From Rhynchosporium graminicola (taxonomy: Eukaryota; Ascomycota; Leotiomycetes; Helotiales; Ploettnerulaceae): a DNA stretch of 64,000 nucleotides. The stretch covers positions 620,001-684,000 of the forward strand of contig FJUW01000001.1 in NCBI GenBank assembly GCA_900074885.1, read 5' to 3'. Under the pieces are notes generated by a model, which was given only the letters and a program-made list of their open reading frames with translations, did not search any database and was not told the DNA's origin. The translations under genes and the position numbers were made by a program. This document shows positions 11,884 through 22,904 of this stretch, in pieces (within the stretch, counting starts at the first letter, position 1; every line of letters starts with the position of its first letter).

Positions 11884-12090
11884 AGAAACGTTTCTGATGA
11901 CATGAGATAGCTGCGGGTGGGTAACCTGATGCAGCCCCGGTTGTATTTACATATCAAAGACAGAAACGTTCCTTGCGATATAAGATAGCTGGAGGTGGCC
12001 TCAGTGTATTTGCAGAAACTGATATTCTCTTTTTGTCTTATTAAAATCAGAAAAGCTTTAGGTGATATGAGATAGCTACAGGTAGGTTCG
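11884..12090. repeat. Three diverged copies of a ~40-bp core, 78 and 87 bp apart
   Basis: Cores start at about 11,884, 11,962 and 12,049. Each begins AGAAA[C/A]G, continues through a GAT[A/G]-rich block into [TA]AGATAGCT and ends with a GGTGG or GGTAGG word. The copies share most positions but are clearly diverged. The array ends about 110 bp past the stop codon of the Stc1-domain gene, so it could lie in its 3' UTR or terminator region. Its function is unknown. Confidence 0.65.
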
Positions 12091-12136
12091 GTTTGTTTTC
12101 AAAATCAACGCTTTCCATTTGTATGAACTACCTAAG

Positions 12137-12156
12137 GTAGCTAGCTAGCTAGCTAG
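12137..12156. repeat. Short GCTA/TAGC palindromic tandem repeat
   Basis: About five tandem TAGC tetranucleotides form a self-complementary run in the 3' flank of the Stc1-domain gene. It could form a cruciform or RNA hairpin; no role can be assigned. Confidence 0.6.
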
Positions 12157-12201
12157 TGATCTGATTGCAAGAATCCCTTTATGAGCAGAGCCAAACCCTA
12201 T

Positions 12202-13282
12202 TTACATGGTGTAAAGGTCGTCCTCGGAATCAGTATCCTCAACCGTTCTGGCTTGAGTTTGGGGAGGAACAGGTCGGCTACCAGGAGCAGTGGCTTGTGG
12301 TGGCTGGCGAGATCCGACAGGACGAGTGGTAGCAGCAGGTGGGTTAGGAGGAGTAGGAGTGTAGACCGAACCAGAACCTGAAGCCACCTTCTGCTGAGAA
12401 TGAGCCTGACCTTTGTTGTCCCAGGCATTGAATGTAACTGGAGCTCGGCGACGGGCATCCATGGCACCCCAGGCTGGAGCTTGAGTGGTGAAGGTGGAGG
12501 TGTCTTGCTCGTATGGGTTACTGACAGAACTTTCAGATCTGATATCGTACTGAGCCTGAATATTGCGAGCACCGGGGCCAGACATTGTCGGAGCTGACAG
12601 CTTTGCAGTGTCCATGGTGCGGCCAGTATCCGAGTTGCTGGTGTTGTTGCCGGTAAGAGACATTGCCGCAAGGCCGCTGTAAGGGACCTGAATATGCTGG
12701 CGGGGAGCAATGGAGCCGGTGATGGCAGAGGGAGGCTGTCTGGTTCCGATCCTAGGGGCTGCGACATTTGTAGAGGCAACAGAGGTGGGCTACCAAAGTC
12801 AGCTTGCTTATTAATGTCACAAGATCCTGTGATTACTTACGGGGCGAGCATAATCCTCATAGTCCGAGCCCGAGTCCCCAGCTTCGGGGTCACTATAAAC
12901 ACCACCATTCGAGTTATCATCCGAATCTCCATCTTCTCCTGGAGGATTTTCAGCGACAACACCGTGCTCGATAGAGTCCTTCCACACAGTACACTCCTGG
13001 CAATACTATTAATGTCGTCAGAAACATTCACGATATGATTAGTGGCCTCAATAAACATACCTGGTTTCCTCCATTGGAGCGGCTCGACTTGCTGAACTTC
13101 TGCAAATCCTTGAATTTTTTGCAAGGTCCCTCACACTGCTTTTCAGTGACAGCACCTCCCGTGCATCCTCGACACCTGAGGTCTGCCTTCATGGCCTTGG
13201 TAGCGCATCTTTTCAGCTCATTTTTGCTGAAGCTGGTTTCATCTTTGTACTTGCGGCAGACTTTACAAATGTAGGACGACAT
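12202..13282 (-). CDS. Stc1-domain protein, three exons, 321 aa
   Basis: Exons on the minus strand: 13282-13061, 12996-12841, 12789-12202. The N-terminal ~85 residues form a LIM-like zinc domain with ordered Cys pairs: CKVC, ELKRC, LRCRGC, CEGPC and, after the first intron, ECTVWKD. This matches the Stc1 domain, including the CTGG and GPCKK turns. The rest is disordered: an acidic stretch (DGDSDD, DSGSDYEDY), then Ser/Pro/Thr-rich sequence ending DTDSEDDLYTM. In fission yeast Stc1 links Argonaute-containing RITS to the CLRC histone methyltransferase complex. In filamentous ascomycetes proteins with this domain are common and mostly uncharacterised, so an RNAi role here is inference, encouraged by DCL2 5 kb away. 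An upstream in-frame frame exists, but the ATG directly before SSYICKVC is the natural start. Confidence 0.88.
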
Positions 13283-15974
13283 GGTTGAATGAGCTGTTGT
13301 TGCTGCTGTTGTTCCTGGTAGGAGAAGAAGAGGAGGAGGAGAAGGTGGAGGAGGAAGGTATTTATATATTTTGTGGTCTGGATTAAGCGAGGCCTGGCGC
13401 AAGTTGAGCCACGTGGAAGAGTCAATAGAACATGGCTGTATCAAGCAGGAAAGGAGGAGGAAATGCGGGGTAAGACGCCAACAGGTAAGGTGAGTGGATA
13501 GTCAGGTTGCGTTTGTCAACGGTGTTGAAGGTGAAGATCTTGAAGCCTGATGCTTGAAGGCGCACAGGTGAGATGCAAGCTTGTTTACTTTCAACGTCGT
13601 GTAGCCCTCATATGAGTTCTACTACTACCATGATGAACTCATATCACAAATTATGCTAGGGCTTGACATTCAGGCACAATCTATAGTAGCGACTACAATT
13701 AATTCAATTTCATGAAGTAATGAGAGGACATTACTAGAAGTGAGAATCAAGGTCATAACTCGTTACTGAAACCATTAAAGCACCTAAAACGCTTCGCCCA
13801 TGATTGTTTTGCCTAGTTTAAAACATGTAAAGACACGAAATTCTTGTTAAAATTGAAATTCTCGCTTCGCCGATGACGAAATTGCCCAGCCTCGAAGGCA
13901 ACAGAATCCCGCTGAACTTCTGTCCCATATGGACCTTCACGATGGCTCGGTGCCAATGTCTTGCGGAAAGAAGCTTTCGTCCCAAGTGAGGCGTTACTAA
14001 AGGCATACATATTCCATGAGATCTTATAATGTAGCCCGGATTGGTTAGATTACTGACTTGGGATCGTGAAAATCCCTTCACAAGCTGTTCCGATAAAAAT
14101 TATAAGCTTCAATTTTCTGAAATCTATGAGAATACAATCTCCGTTGCGTGAAAATGAAAAGTTTTCGCCTTTGATCGTGACTACACGCCTATCAAAAAGT
14201 CGCAATAGGGCATCTGAGAATCCCCGAAAGACTGATAGCGCCGTTCAAACTAAGAGAGGCACAACATGACTTGAGAATATATCGAAAATCTTAAGGCCAA
14301 AGGGTAACTCAAGCCAAACTACTGACAATTAATCAGATAGCTGCTGCTAGAATATCGACTTGAGCCTTATGTGCAGTCTGCTGGATGGTTGATTGGTTGA
14401 ATACACTCTACTAGCTTAGGTCCAGATGTATTTGGGCACCAAGTATTACTACGTCCCACACAGACTTGACCACTCACTTTCCATTCCTACTTGATTCGAA
14501 TCAAATTTATAGATTCAAAGGAATCTTTAGACAACCAATTTCCAACGCAAGCTATTTTGCTTGTGTCTGACTCTTGGCTAGCTCTAGGATTTGATAGCTT
14601 CATAAAATTCAAGAATAAATACGATCTGGATTTCCCATCTGGAGGGATGTTGTTCTCGGTGCCTCCTGTCGTGTTGCTTGAACCGGAGTAACACGATTCG
14701 CAATATGAATAGCAATTTGAGTGATTGGTATTACGCGCCACTAATGCGAATTATTCCGATCTCTCGCTTATCTTGGTTTGTAAACACCGGAGTTGTTTAC
14801 ATTTGTGTGACCCCCTGCTCACGCAAACGCATATTTGTGAACCAAAATGAAACGGTCCGGACTTGAGTTAAAAATTTCTGACACGTTGTCAAGACATCGA
14901 TATTGCGTTGCGAGCGCTTATGTTGATTATCCGCCGCGCAGGCACCAGGGTTGCATTTTGCGGGCTGGGACGAGCTACAAAGTATTATTCTACGAACTAT
15001 CCTATATCTCGATCGAAATAATAGTCTTCAAAATATTACAGGACGTTACTAGGGAAGCATTCAAATTCGTAGACTCATTTGATGACTTTACTTAGTTGAT
15101 GTGTTGATTCCGCCCGAGACGAATGTCCTCAACTTCGAAGATTTTTCTAGAAATTTTGCCTTCCCATTTGCTAGTATTGAACGACTTGGCGAATGCACAC
15201 CAGTGCAACTCTGATGGCAGCGCAGCGGATAGGTATTTATTTGTATGGAGCGATATACATATGGCTTTGTGTCAATATTCAGTAGACGGCATGTCATGAA
15301 GTGGTTACACAAGTTATGGCGTTCAGAGTGTGATTGAGAGAGAGGATAGAGGCAAGAATTTCAATGGACAGGCTTAGTAATGACATCGATGATTGCTTGT
15401 AGGAAGACCTCGCGACATTTTTAGTCAGATGTTCAAGAATTAGATGACTTGAAGGGGAAGAGGATAAGGACCAAGAAGTTTATGTAAAAGCAGCTGCGAT
15501 ATAGTATCCCGTACTTGGTCATAATCTGGATGGGATCGGTCGAGGAGACTTTTAAACGTCTTCCAAGCCTGAATAACATATGGGAAGGTCAGTCCGTACT
15601 TCAAATTCAGAGATTCTTCTGGCAGACGCGTGCAACTTGTACAACGCAAGTCGATCCTCGGGAGGGCGTACACTTGATGCTTAAATTAGTTAATATAAGA
15701 TTGATTTTAGATCATAGTGCTAGGAACTTGGATCCAGTCTTCGTGCATATAACCAGTTGACAGCTGTATAAAAATTCCAATTTCTTTCGTAAATTCCATT
15801 TTTGGTATGAACTTCGCGAGCATACATCTTTGACAAAACTTTCTCGTAGACACCACGACTCGATCAATCCTGTTGCCAAATTGGCACAGCCTACCAAGAG
15901 TAAATTTCCTCACAAGTCCATATCATTGCCTAGTAGAGCAGGCGATGATATGATCAAGCTATATTTTAGGGAAC
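13283..15974. other. Gene-poor, AT-richer DNA with decayed-looking frames
   Basis: After the Stc1-gene promoter (CT-rich to about 13,440) the sequence becomes AT-richer. It holds only short broken frames on both strands, for example minus-strand frames of 60-80 codons at 13,813-14,081, 15,440-15,673 and 15,707-15,913. No family was recognised. The look fits relic repeats or a decayed gene, possibly affected by repeat-induced point mutation; this needs dinucleotide statistics. Confidence 0.5.
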
Positions 15975-16367
15975 TTATCTGAACCACATTTTGTTATTTT
16001 TCTTCTGCAATGCAAGGGTGAAAGACCCAGAAGTTCGCCCGTCTTGGATTCTTGGGATAATTCGATGTCTCAAGCATTCAATCCCATAGGTCCATTCTGT
16101 GAAATCGAAATGGTTAGCGCAAAGACCCGCTCGTGAAATGTGCAAAGATTGGTTCATATGTGCAGGATGTAAATTTAAAGATTGTTCATACAATTTTGTT
16201 GGCGGGTTTAGGAACACCACGTGAAAGGTATTGACATTCTCAACCCACATAGTCAATCGATAATTTGCATATACACTTCTGCCATCGTATCCAATGCTGC
16301 AATCGTGTCCGAAGACAGGATTACAGTATATCATGTGATCATGGTTGACATCCACTTTCAATCGCAT
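15975..16367 (-). CDS. Uncharacterised ORF, 130 aa, possibly a decayed exon
   Basis: This is the longest uninterrupted frame in the 13.3-17 kb AT-rich interval, with plausible amino-acid composition (Asn, His, Tyr, Trp and Leu spread evenly) and no low complexity. Just upstream on the same strand an in-frame stop overlaps a GCGTAG sequence that could be a splice acceptor, so it might be an internal exon. No domain, signal peptide or membrane segment was recognised. Minus-strand frames downstream at 15,707-15,913 and 15,440-15,673 could be later exons, but I could not join them convincingly. It may be a remnant. Confidence 0.25.
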   Translation of the reverse strand: MRLKVDVNHDHMIYCNPVFGHDCSIGYDGRSVYANYRLTMWVENVNTFHVVFLNPPTKLYEQSLNLHPAHMNQSLHISRAGLCANHFDFTEWTYGIECLRHRIIPRIQDGRTSGSFTLALQKKNNKMWFR

Positions 16368-17047
16368 TTTGTTCTTCTACGCTGCTTGAATTGGCCTCCG
16401 GAACGCATGAGGTTGTCCAGAATCTTGCTGGGACCCTGAGAATACTCGACATCTCAATTTTTCAAGTGACAAATCATCAAAGATGTTTGTCTATGTTGAG
16501 GCCTGAAGTTCGAGCTCGGGAGAGACAGTCGGGAATCATAAGGCCACAGCTAGATTGCTATACGCTAGTCAAGCGAGCTGAAAGTGCGACGTGCATTTAT
16601 CACCATCAGGATCTGTATGTATAACTACCTGTGTAGACTGCATAATTGCTCCCTTGGCGAATTCATCATCAAAATCATCTTCACACTCCGCATCCTAGGT
16701 AGATACCTCCCCTTAATTACATTTCTCTGAATCGCTACTTCACTCGCTGTATTAGCATCTACTATACTATCTAAATAATACATTGATACTATGCTATGCG
16801 TATACCCTCTCTCCCTTGATACACCCAGATCATACCTATCCACGTGCCCTTCTTTAAGCCTTCGTATTGCAATTACAGTTGATATTGAAGACTCTGAATA
16901 ACCTCAATTATGATCCTCAGCCTTAGGGGTAATCCGGTAATTATGGAAGCTTTCATTATACATAAATGGCCCATGCCCTCTGGTACATATTTGTATAGGA
17001 GGGTTAATTCTCTAGATGCACTCGCCAAGTTACTAGGATTTTAGCGC

Positions 17048-17083
17048 ATAGCGATTTAGCTATTCACGTATAGCGATTTAGCT
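17048..17083. repeat. Two perfect 14-bp direct repeats, 22-bp period
   Basis: The word ATAGCGATTTAGCT occurs at 17,048-17,061 and again at 17,070-17,083, separated by 8 bp. It may be a binding-site pair or a slippage product; no matching known site came to mind. Confidence 0.7.
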
Positions 17084-19937
17084 GTGGCCAATATTAAGAT
17101 CGCCCCTCCAAAGCTCTCATCATAGATCTCGTGTCTTACCAAGTATCACACCGCTATCGATCGATGGGCCCCTATCTCCGTAAAGTGATATGCTACGGTT
17201 CGGTTCGGTGCGTTGGCTGACGTCTCCCTCTCCCTTCGGCACCTTGTCACCCTCCCGCGTGAAAAGGGTTCTTTCTTTCTGTTCCAATTCCCAGAACCCG
17301 TCCAATTCCAGCGCGAGCCAGGGTGAAACACATCCATCTGATCGTCATACAATAGAAAGAAAGTCGGGTCCAAGGGTCCACGTTTTGACTCATGCACAGT
17401 GTGCAAATCCTGGAGTATATCGCCAAGACATATCATATACCTGGAATTGCCATCCAATCAGCCAGCCTGGATATATGGAGCTCAACAGACTCAGTCACCC
17501 ATTCAATCCTTCAAGGAGCTGATGGATGCGAATGTGACTCTACAATCTGAAGACATGTGGCAAGCGGGTCCCTACGAAACGAAGCCGTTGCTCTTTGAGT
17601 CTTCTAATTCTGGAAGGTTGCATTGCATTGCATGCCGTTTGCATGACAGCCTAGTTCTCAGCCAGTTCTCAGCCAGTCCTTCACTTCACTTCACGTCATG
17701 AAACTGGGCCAGCTAGTATGAAGCCCAAACGCGAGCCGGTCCGGAAGCAGACAAGTTTACTGGATCCATTCAGGTACGAATGGGAACGTCAGGAACAAGC
17801 AGGGGGGGGGGAGGCGGGGGGTGCAGGAAGCTGGTTCGTCAGCTAAGACGAAACGGTCTGGAGGATTACGAAAAGGGGCGAGGCGACGGATCAGCCCGGC
17901 GAGGTGGGAATTTGGGGAGATGGAGATGGAACCGTTCATTCCCCTACGAGTACCGTGATGCCTCTCTCTGCCACTGTAGTGCCACTGCGGCAAGTACACG
18001 TGGATGAGTACTCAAGATACCTACTACAAGTATACTTACTGTAGGTCCGAGTACGACGGCTCGGCCGAGGGCATTGCGAGAGAAAGCGAAAGGAGATTTG
18101 CACTCGTTCAGGCTGTTGACTATTGAGGAGAGATTGCTTCTTCAGGCGGGCCATGATCTGAGCCACGCCAGAGCCAGAGCCTGAGTCTTGTGCCTGAGTT
18201 TGGATTATTGACCCTTATGCAGCCTTAGAAAGCGGCCCCAGGTGTGTGCGAAACGGAATCATCGTGGTTCCCCTCCTAAGCTGTCAATGCACGTACTGTA
18301 CGTACGTCTTATGGCGGGTACCGGCCGATTAGGCTCTCGATATATTTTCGATAAATGCTGAGGCCAAAGCAACATCTCCAAGAGGCCAAGCTACCTACCT
18401 ACTATTTGCACTCGGATGGTTTCGCATTGACTGAACTGTACGGAAACGAGGGAGGTTCTTCATTTGATAGGTACGGGCTAGGCGGTGTCTACCGGCGTGA
18501 TCACTCATTTGACATATTGGCACTCATTGAGCGTTCGTTGAAAGGTGTCGTGGATAACCACTGAAACCAGTCGTTGCAAGAGCGCAAGCTATTCAATGTT
18601 CATTCGTAGTAATGTTAACTGTCCTATTCCACTTGTGCACCGTGCGTACAGGCAACATCGGCTCGAGAATGGAAGGACACCATCGTGGAACGACGCCTGT
18701 GACCGGCGCATTGCATGTAGCGGATCGGAGGATTTCTAGAACCGTTGTACTCGCAAACCATCGCATCCAAATGACAAACATCCGATTCGATGGGTACTAA
18801 CAACGACACTTCGCAGCTGTCTCCAATTCTAGAAGTCGTCTTTCCGTGTCGGGATGAGTTTCGAGTTAAAGCCAGGTAGGAGCAATGTACGTACAGCGCA
18901 CCAAAGGAAAGTTTACGAGCCACGGATCAAAGTAGGCTGAGAGGGCAGAAAAGTGAGCGATGTATCGATGGTTCGGAGTCTCTTTTCATGTCATGTGGGA
19001 GGTGATTGAACCAGCCAGTATCAGGAGAGTTTATTGGACTAAGTGATGAAATACTTGGCGCCATTGCTGTGCTGTCTCACTCAGCAGTGCAGTACCCACG
19101 CCATCTAGTGCATTGCCATGTCTTGTTCTACAGTATTCCAATCAGCAGATGATTTCCTGTAGAGTTCAAAAAACGAATTAAAGCGAGAGTAATCATTGCA
19201 AGATAGCGCGCGTCGTAGTCATTTGTTTGCCAGGTCGTTCCTACAATACCTTGGCTGCTTGGCTTCCTTACCTATGAACTCAACGGCTATTCCCTATCGA
19301 ACGTGACCCTGCCCCCTTCCTCCTTCCTTCTTCTCTCTTCCTGCCTACTCGTACCTTCCCCTCCCCAGGCGCAATTATCCCCCAACGCGTCCTTAAACGT
19401 CAATGCTCTAATAATTGAACTCTCTATCTGACTCCGATTAATTCTTGTTTCTCCGCAATTCATTCCCTCCACCTCACGTCTTGTCCTGATTATCCGCCGC
19501 GCTGTCTGGGTCTCGGGTGCTTCGCTGGCAAACTCGGGGACCAGCTACCCTCCCCTCCCTTCTCCCATCCAGCCGCAATCGTTGCCAACTCGAACATCAA
19601 CAGCTTCAAGTTCAAGAATCGCATTGCATCCAAACAATACCGCTGCCTGCAATTGTTGAGGGCCACCGAGAGGAGCTTTTTCCAATTACCCGTCTCCTGG
19701 CACCTCAGCTAGGTTGAAAAGCGTGTACTACCTGCCCTGTCCTTGCTTGAGTCCTGGCTGCCAGGCCCTGGGTACAATTTTACGGAAGCGAAATTGGCCA
19801 ACAGGCTTCTCGAAGCATCGCAACCCGATCCTTTTTTCCTTCTCCTCTCCTGTTCTCCCTCAGGCTCACTCAGGCTCAGATCAGAGTCCCTCCTCGCCTG
19901 TTTTTGTCCCAAGCAAGATCCTAGCGGTGAAGTGTTC

Positions 19938-20162
19938 ATGCGCGCTGCCCCCTATATCGACCCATTTGATGCTAGCTCGGAGCCCAGCGAGCGGATTCGA
20001 CGCGGAAGCCATCCTGGAGAGATTGACCTCTCAGACCCACCACCAAGTTCACAGCCGTTCCCTTGGTCTGGTTCTGTCACTCCTTTATCGAGCTGTCCAT
20101 CTGTCGATTATCCTTTCGACAAACATTCATTCTCTCAACCGTCTACTCGATACCGACACTGA
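19938..20162 (+). other. Candidate upstream ORF in the kinase leader, 74 codons
   Basis: An ATG in fair context opens a 74-codon frame (starting MRAAPYIDPFDASSE) in the pyrimidine-rich stretch ahead of the kinase start at 20,456. If the transcript begins upstream of it, this would be a sizeable uORF. A GTACGAAC donor near 20,322 and a CCAACAG acceptor near 20,390 also suggest a leader intron. Neither is proven without transcript data, and the frame has no recognised domain. Confidence 0.35.
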
Positions 20163-20455
20163 TACCCGTACCGATATCGAAATCAACTCCCTACACTCGC
20201 TCCCTGATACACGATCGAATCTCAAACCCGACCGATTGATCCTCTTTACCTTTTCGACGTCGCCTGAATGCACCAGTGATTGCAGTAAGCTCTTCTCGAA
20301 GAGCTTCCCACGGTGATCCTAGGTACGAACTTGCAGCCCGGGAGTGTGCCTTCGAACTTCGAGTTGTTACTGACTGCGCTCTTCCAACAGCAACTACCGC
20401 CAACTATCACGAGCTCTCCTTTTCCAACACATCTACGCGACATCCTCCTGCGAAT

Positions 20456-22904
20456 ATGACCGTGGCATACGACCTCACACGTCGAGGGTCCTCGACACCT
20501 CAACCAGGACAGGGTCAGGCGTTAGAGGACCGATTCGAAGTCTTAAAAGATATTGGAGATGGCAGTTTTGGTAGTGTTGTTCTTGCACGAGTACGCGGCG
20601 CAGGTGCCAATGTTGCGCGACGAGGGACTGTGGTGAGCACAATTAACATGTTTGCACGACTGTGGATGGACTGACAATCTACTATAGATTGCCATCAAGA
20701 CAATGAAGAAGAACTTCGAATCTTTTCAGCCATGTCTAGAACTTCGAGAAGTGGTGTTTCTCAGAACTCTTCCACCACATCAACATCTAGTACCCGCCCT
20801 GGACATATTCCTCGACCCCTTTACGAAGAAGCTCCACATCGCCATGGAGTACATGGACGGGAATCTCTATCAACTGATGAAGGCTAGAGAACACAAATGC
20901 TTAGACGTTGGCAGCGTCAAAAGCATATTATTCCAGATTATGCAAGGTTTGGAACACATTCATGCACACCATTTTTTCCATCGCGATATCAAACCAGAGA
21001 ATATCCTCGTCTCTACATCCGCACAGCAAGATTCGGGCAATTCCTTCCGACGATACTCTGCCCTGGTTACTCCTCCGTCAACACCACAGGCATATACCGT
21101 TAAGATTGCCGATTTCGGTCTTGCCCGAGAGACTCATTCAAAACTCGCGTACACCACCTATGTCTCAACAAGGTGGTACCGCGCCCCAGAGGTATTGCTG
21201 CGAGCGGGCGAATATTCGGCACCGGTCGACATGTGGGCCATTGGTGCCATGGCAGTAGAAATCGCGACCTTGAAGCCGTTATTCCCAGGGGGGAATGAGG
21301 TTGATCAGGTCTGGAGAGTATGTGAGATTATGGGTAGCCCTGGGAATTGGTACAACAAAGCCGGCTCCAGAGTTGGTGGTGGTGATTGGAGAGAAGGCAC
21401 CCGGCTTGCAGGAAAGCTTGGTTTCTCATTTCCTAAAATGGCTCCTCATGCTATGGACACAATCCTTCAATCACCGCAATGGCCGACATCACTCAGTCAT
21501 TTCGTCACGTGGTGTTTAATGTGGGATCCTAAGGCGCGTCCAAATTCCACACAGGCACTTGCTCACGAGTTCTTCACCGATGCCGTGGACCCATTAAGAC
21601 CAAAATCTTCTGCTTCGAAGATGCTTGGCCGAAAACACTCAGACCTGAGCTACCGTGGCTCAAAGGACTCAACAGATCCTGCCTGCGCATCTTCCTCGAA
21701 GTCATCTTGGTTTAGGAAGTCATTGATCGGCCGGTCCGACAGTGTTGCAACGCCGCCCCCGCTTGGGAAGGAGCACATTACCCCACGGCCATCTCCCGTA
21801 CATGCAAGCACGGATGTCCAAGTCACAAAGACGAGGCCACAACCGGGAAAGAGGCAAACCTGGAATAATGGCCCCTCCAATGTTGCTCCGATGCCAATAC
21901 TTCCCACAATCAAGCCTATTTCACCGTTATCGGATGCGGTGACTGCCCAGGCAAGTGTTAGGACACCGTCCTATAGTGATGCCTATTACAACGGACAGCG
22001 GCAATCAAATATGGATGACCAGGTAGCAAAGAAGATCGGTAGGCAACTATCAGTAGCTTCATCGAACAACCATTATGCCGATATCCACAGGCAGCAGGCT
22101 GAAGCTGCTCTCAACGGCAACAGTGGTCTTGCTTCTCCACCTAGTGGACAAAAGGAGAGTTTCTTTTCGCACCTGAGGAAACGGGCGAGGAGGTTCTCTG
22201 GGCGCCAATCAGTGACGCCGATGTCCCCAAAGTCGATAGATATCGAGGCACAAGCTGGGTGCGGTCCGTGGGCGAGTAACAGATCTTCGATGGTTGTTGA
22301 TCCCGCTCAAGTTCCTAATCCCGTCCAAAAGGTCGACTCGTACGATGCCCTTGACAAAGCCCTCCGAAATGTGCAGCAAAATTTGGATTCGCCTCAGCAA
22401 GGAGCCGCCCCAGCGCCACCCAATCACATGACAAGTCCGAACAGTGTCTTGAAGCGACATCACTCGCTTCCTCAGCAACCTAGATCTATTGACAACTTGC
22501 GTGGAGTTGGAGGCCCAATCTCTAGCAGGACGCGTCGCTCTCAAGTCCCCCCTGGAGGAACGCGGCAATACGAGACACCTGATGAAGAAGATGAGCTACT
22601 GGACGAGGCCCTGACAAGCACTCAAAAGGCAATGAAGAGATTGGACCGTAACGCACATCAAGACGACGCCAGGCAGCCCCTACGGCAATCAACAAGTAAT
22701 GTGGCTTTGTCAAATCCATATCCAACACCTTCGCCATCCGCCAATGGCAATGCTGCTCTTTTTGGTCAGGGTGTCCATCAAGTTACTCCATCCAAGGCCC
22801 CAACAAGTCATAAGCAGTCATCGACGCCGCCATACGACTGCGAGGAAAACGAATGGGCTTCTTCAGCAGCGGCTAGCATCTTTGCAGCCTCGAGTCGATT
22901 TTAG
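20456..22904 (+). CDS. ime2: Ime2/RCK-family (MAK-like) serine/threonine kinase, 797 aa
   Basis: Two exons, 20456-20632 and 20688-22904. The kinase domain spans about residues 26-360: glycine loop GDGSFGSV (34-41), lysine in IAIK (63), HRDIKPEN (157-164), DFG (201-203) and activation loop TTYVSTRWYRAPE with the T-x-Y of the MAPK-like RCK group at 215-217. The YVSTRWYRAPE wording and a small insert before DFG match fungal Ime2. Ime2-type kinases act at the CDK/MAPK border, controlling meiosis in yeast and sexual development, light response or morphogenesis in filamentous fungi. The remaining ~430 residues are disordered and rich in Ser, Pro and Gln, with many possible phosphosites. The start MTVAYDL was preferred over an in-frame ATG 180 nt upstream because the extension is not kinase-like. 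The long leader suggests strong post-transcriptional control. Confidence 0.9.

Larger units (their letters stand above)
10242..12201. other. Intergenic region, upstream of DUF7514 gene
   Basis: About 2 kb with no supported gene. It holds the DUF7514 promoter at its left end, a CAGCTG-type palindromic run near 10,645-10,665, several CTACCTAC/GTAGGTAG words, a degenerate three-copy repeat at 11,884-12,090 and a (GCTA)n palindromic run at 12,137-12,156. The right end is the 3' flank of the Stc1-domain gene. Confidence 0.6.
16368..20455. other. Long gene-poor region upstream of the kinase gene
   Basis: About 4.1 kb with no supported gene. It contains a 22-bp-period direct repeat at 17,048-17,083, a G-rich run at 17,801-17,821, CGTACG palindromes around 18,293-18,306 and, from about 19,300, pyrimidine-rich DNA typical of a fungal promoter and long 5' leader. 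The last 500 bp contain upstream reading frames described separately. Confidence 0.55.

Noticed and set aside
17801..17821. G-rich tract as a regulatory G-quadruplex
   Set aside because: A plain G9 homopolymer with one further G-run; too little structure and no adjacent gene to support a function.
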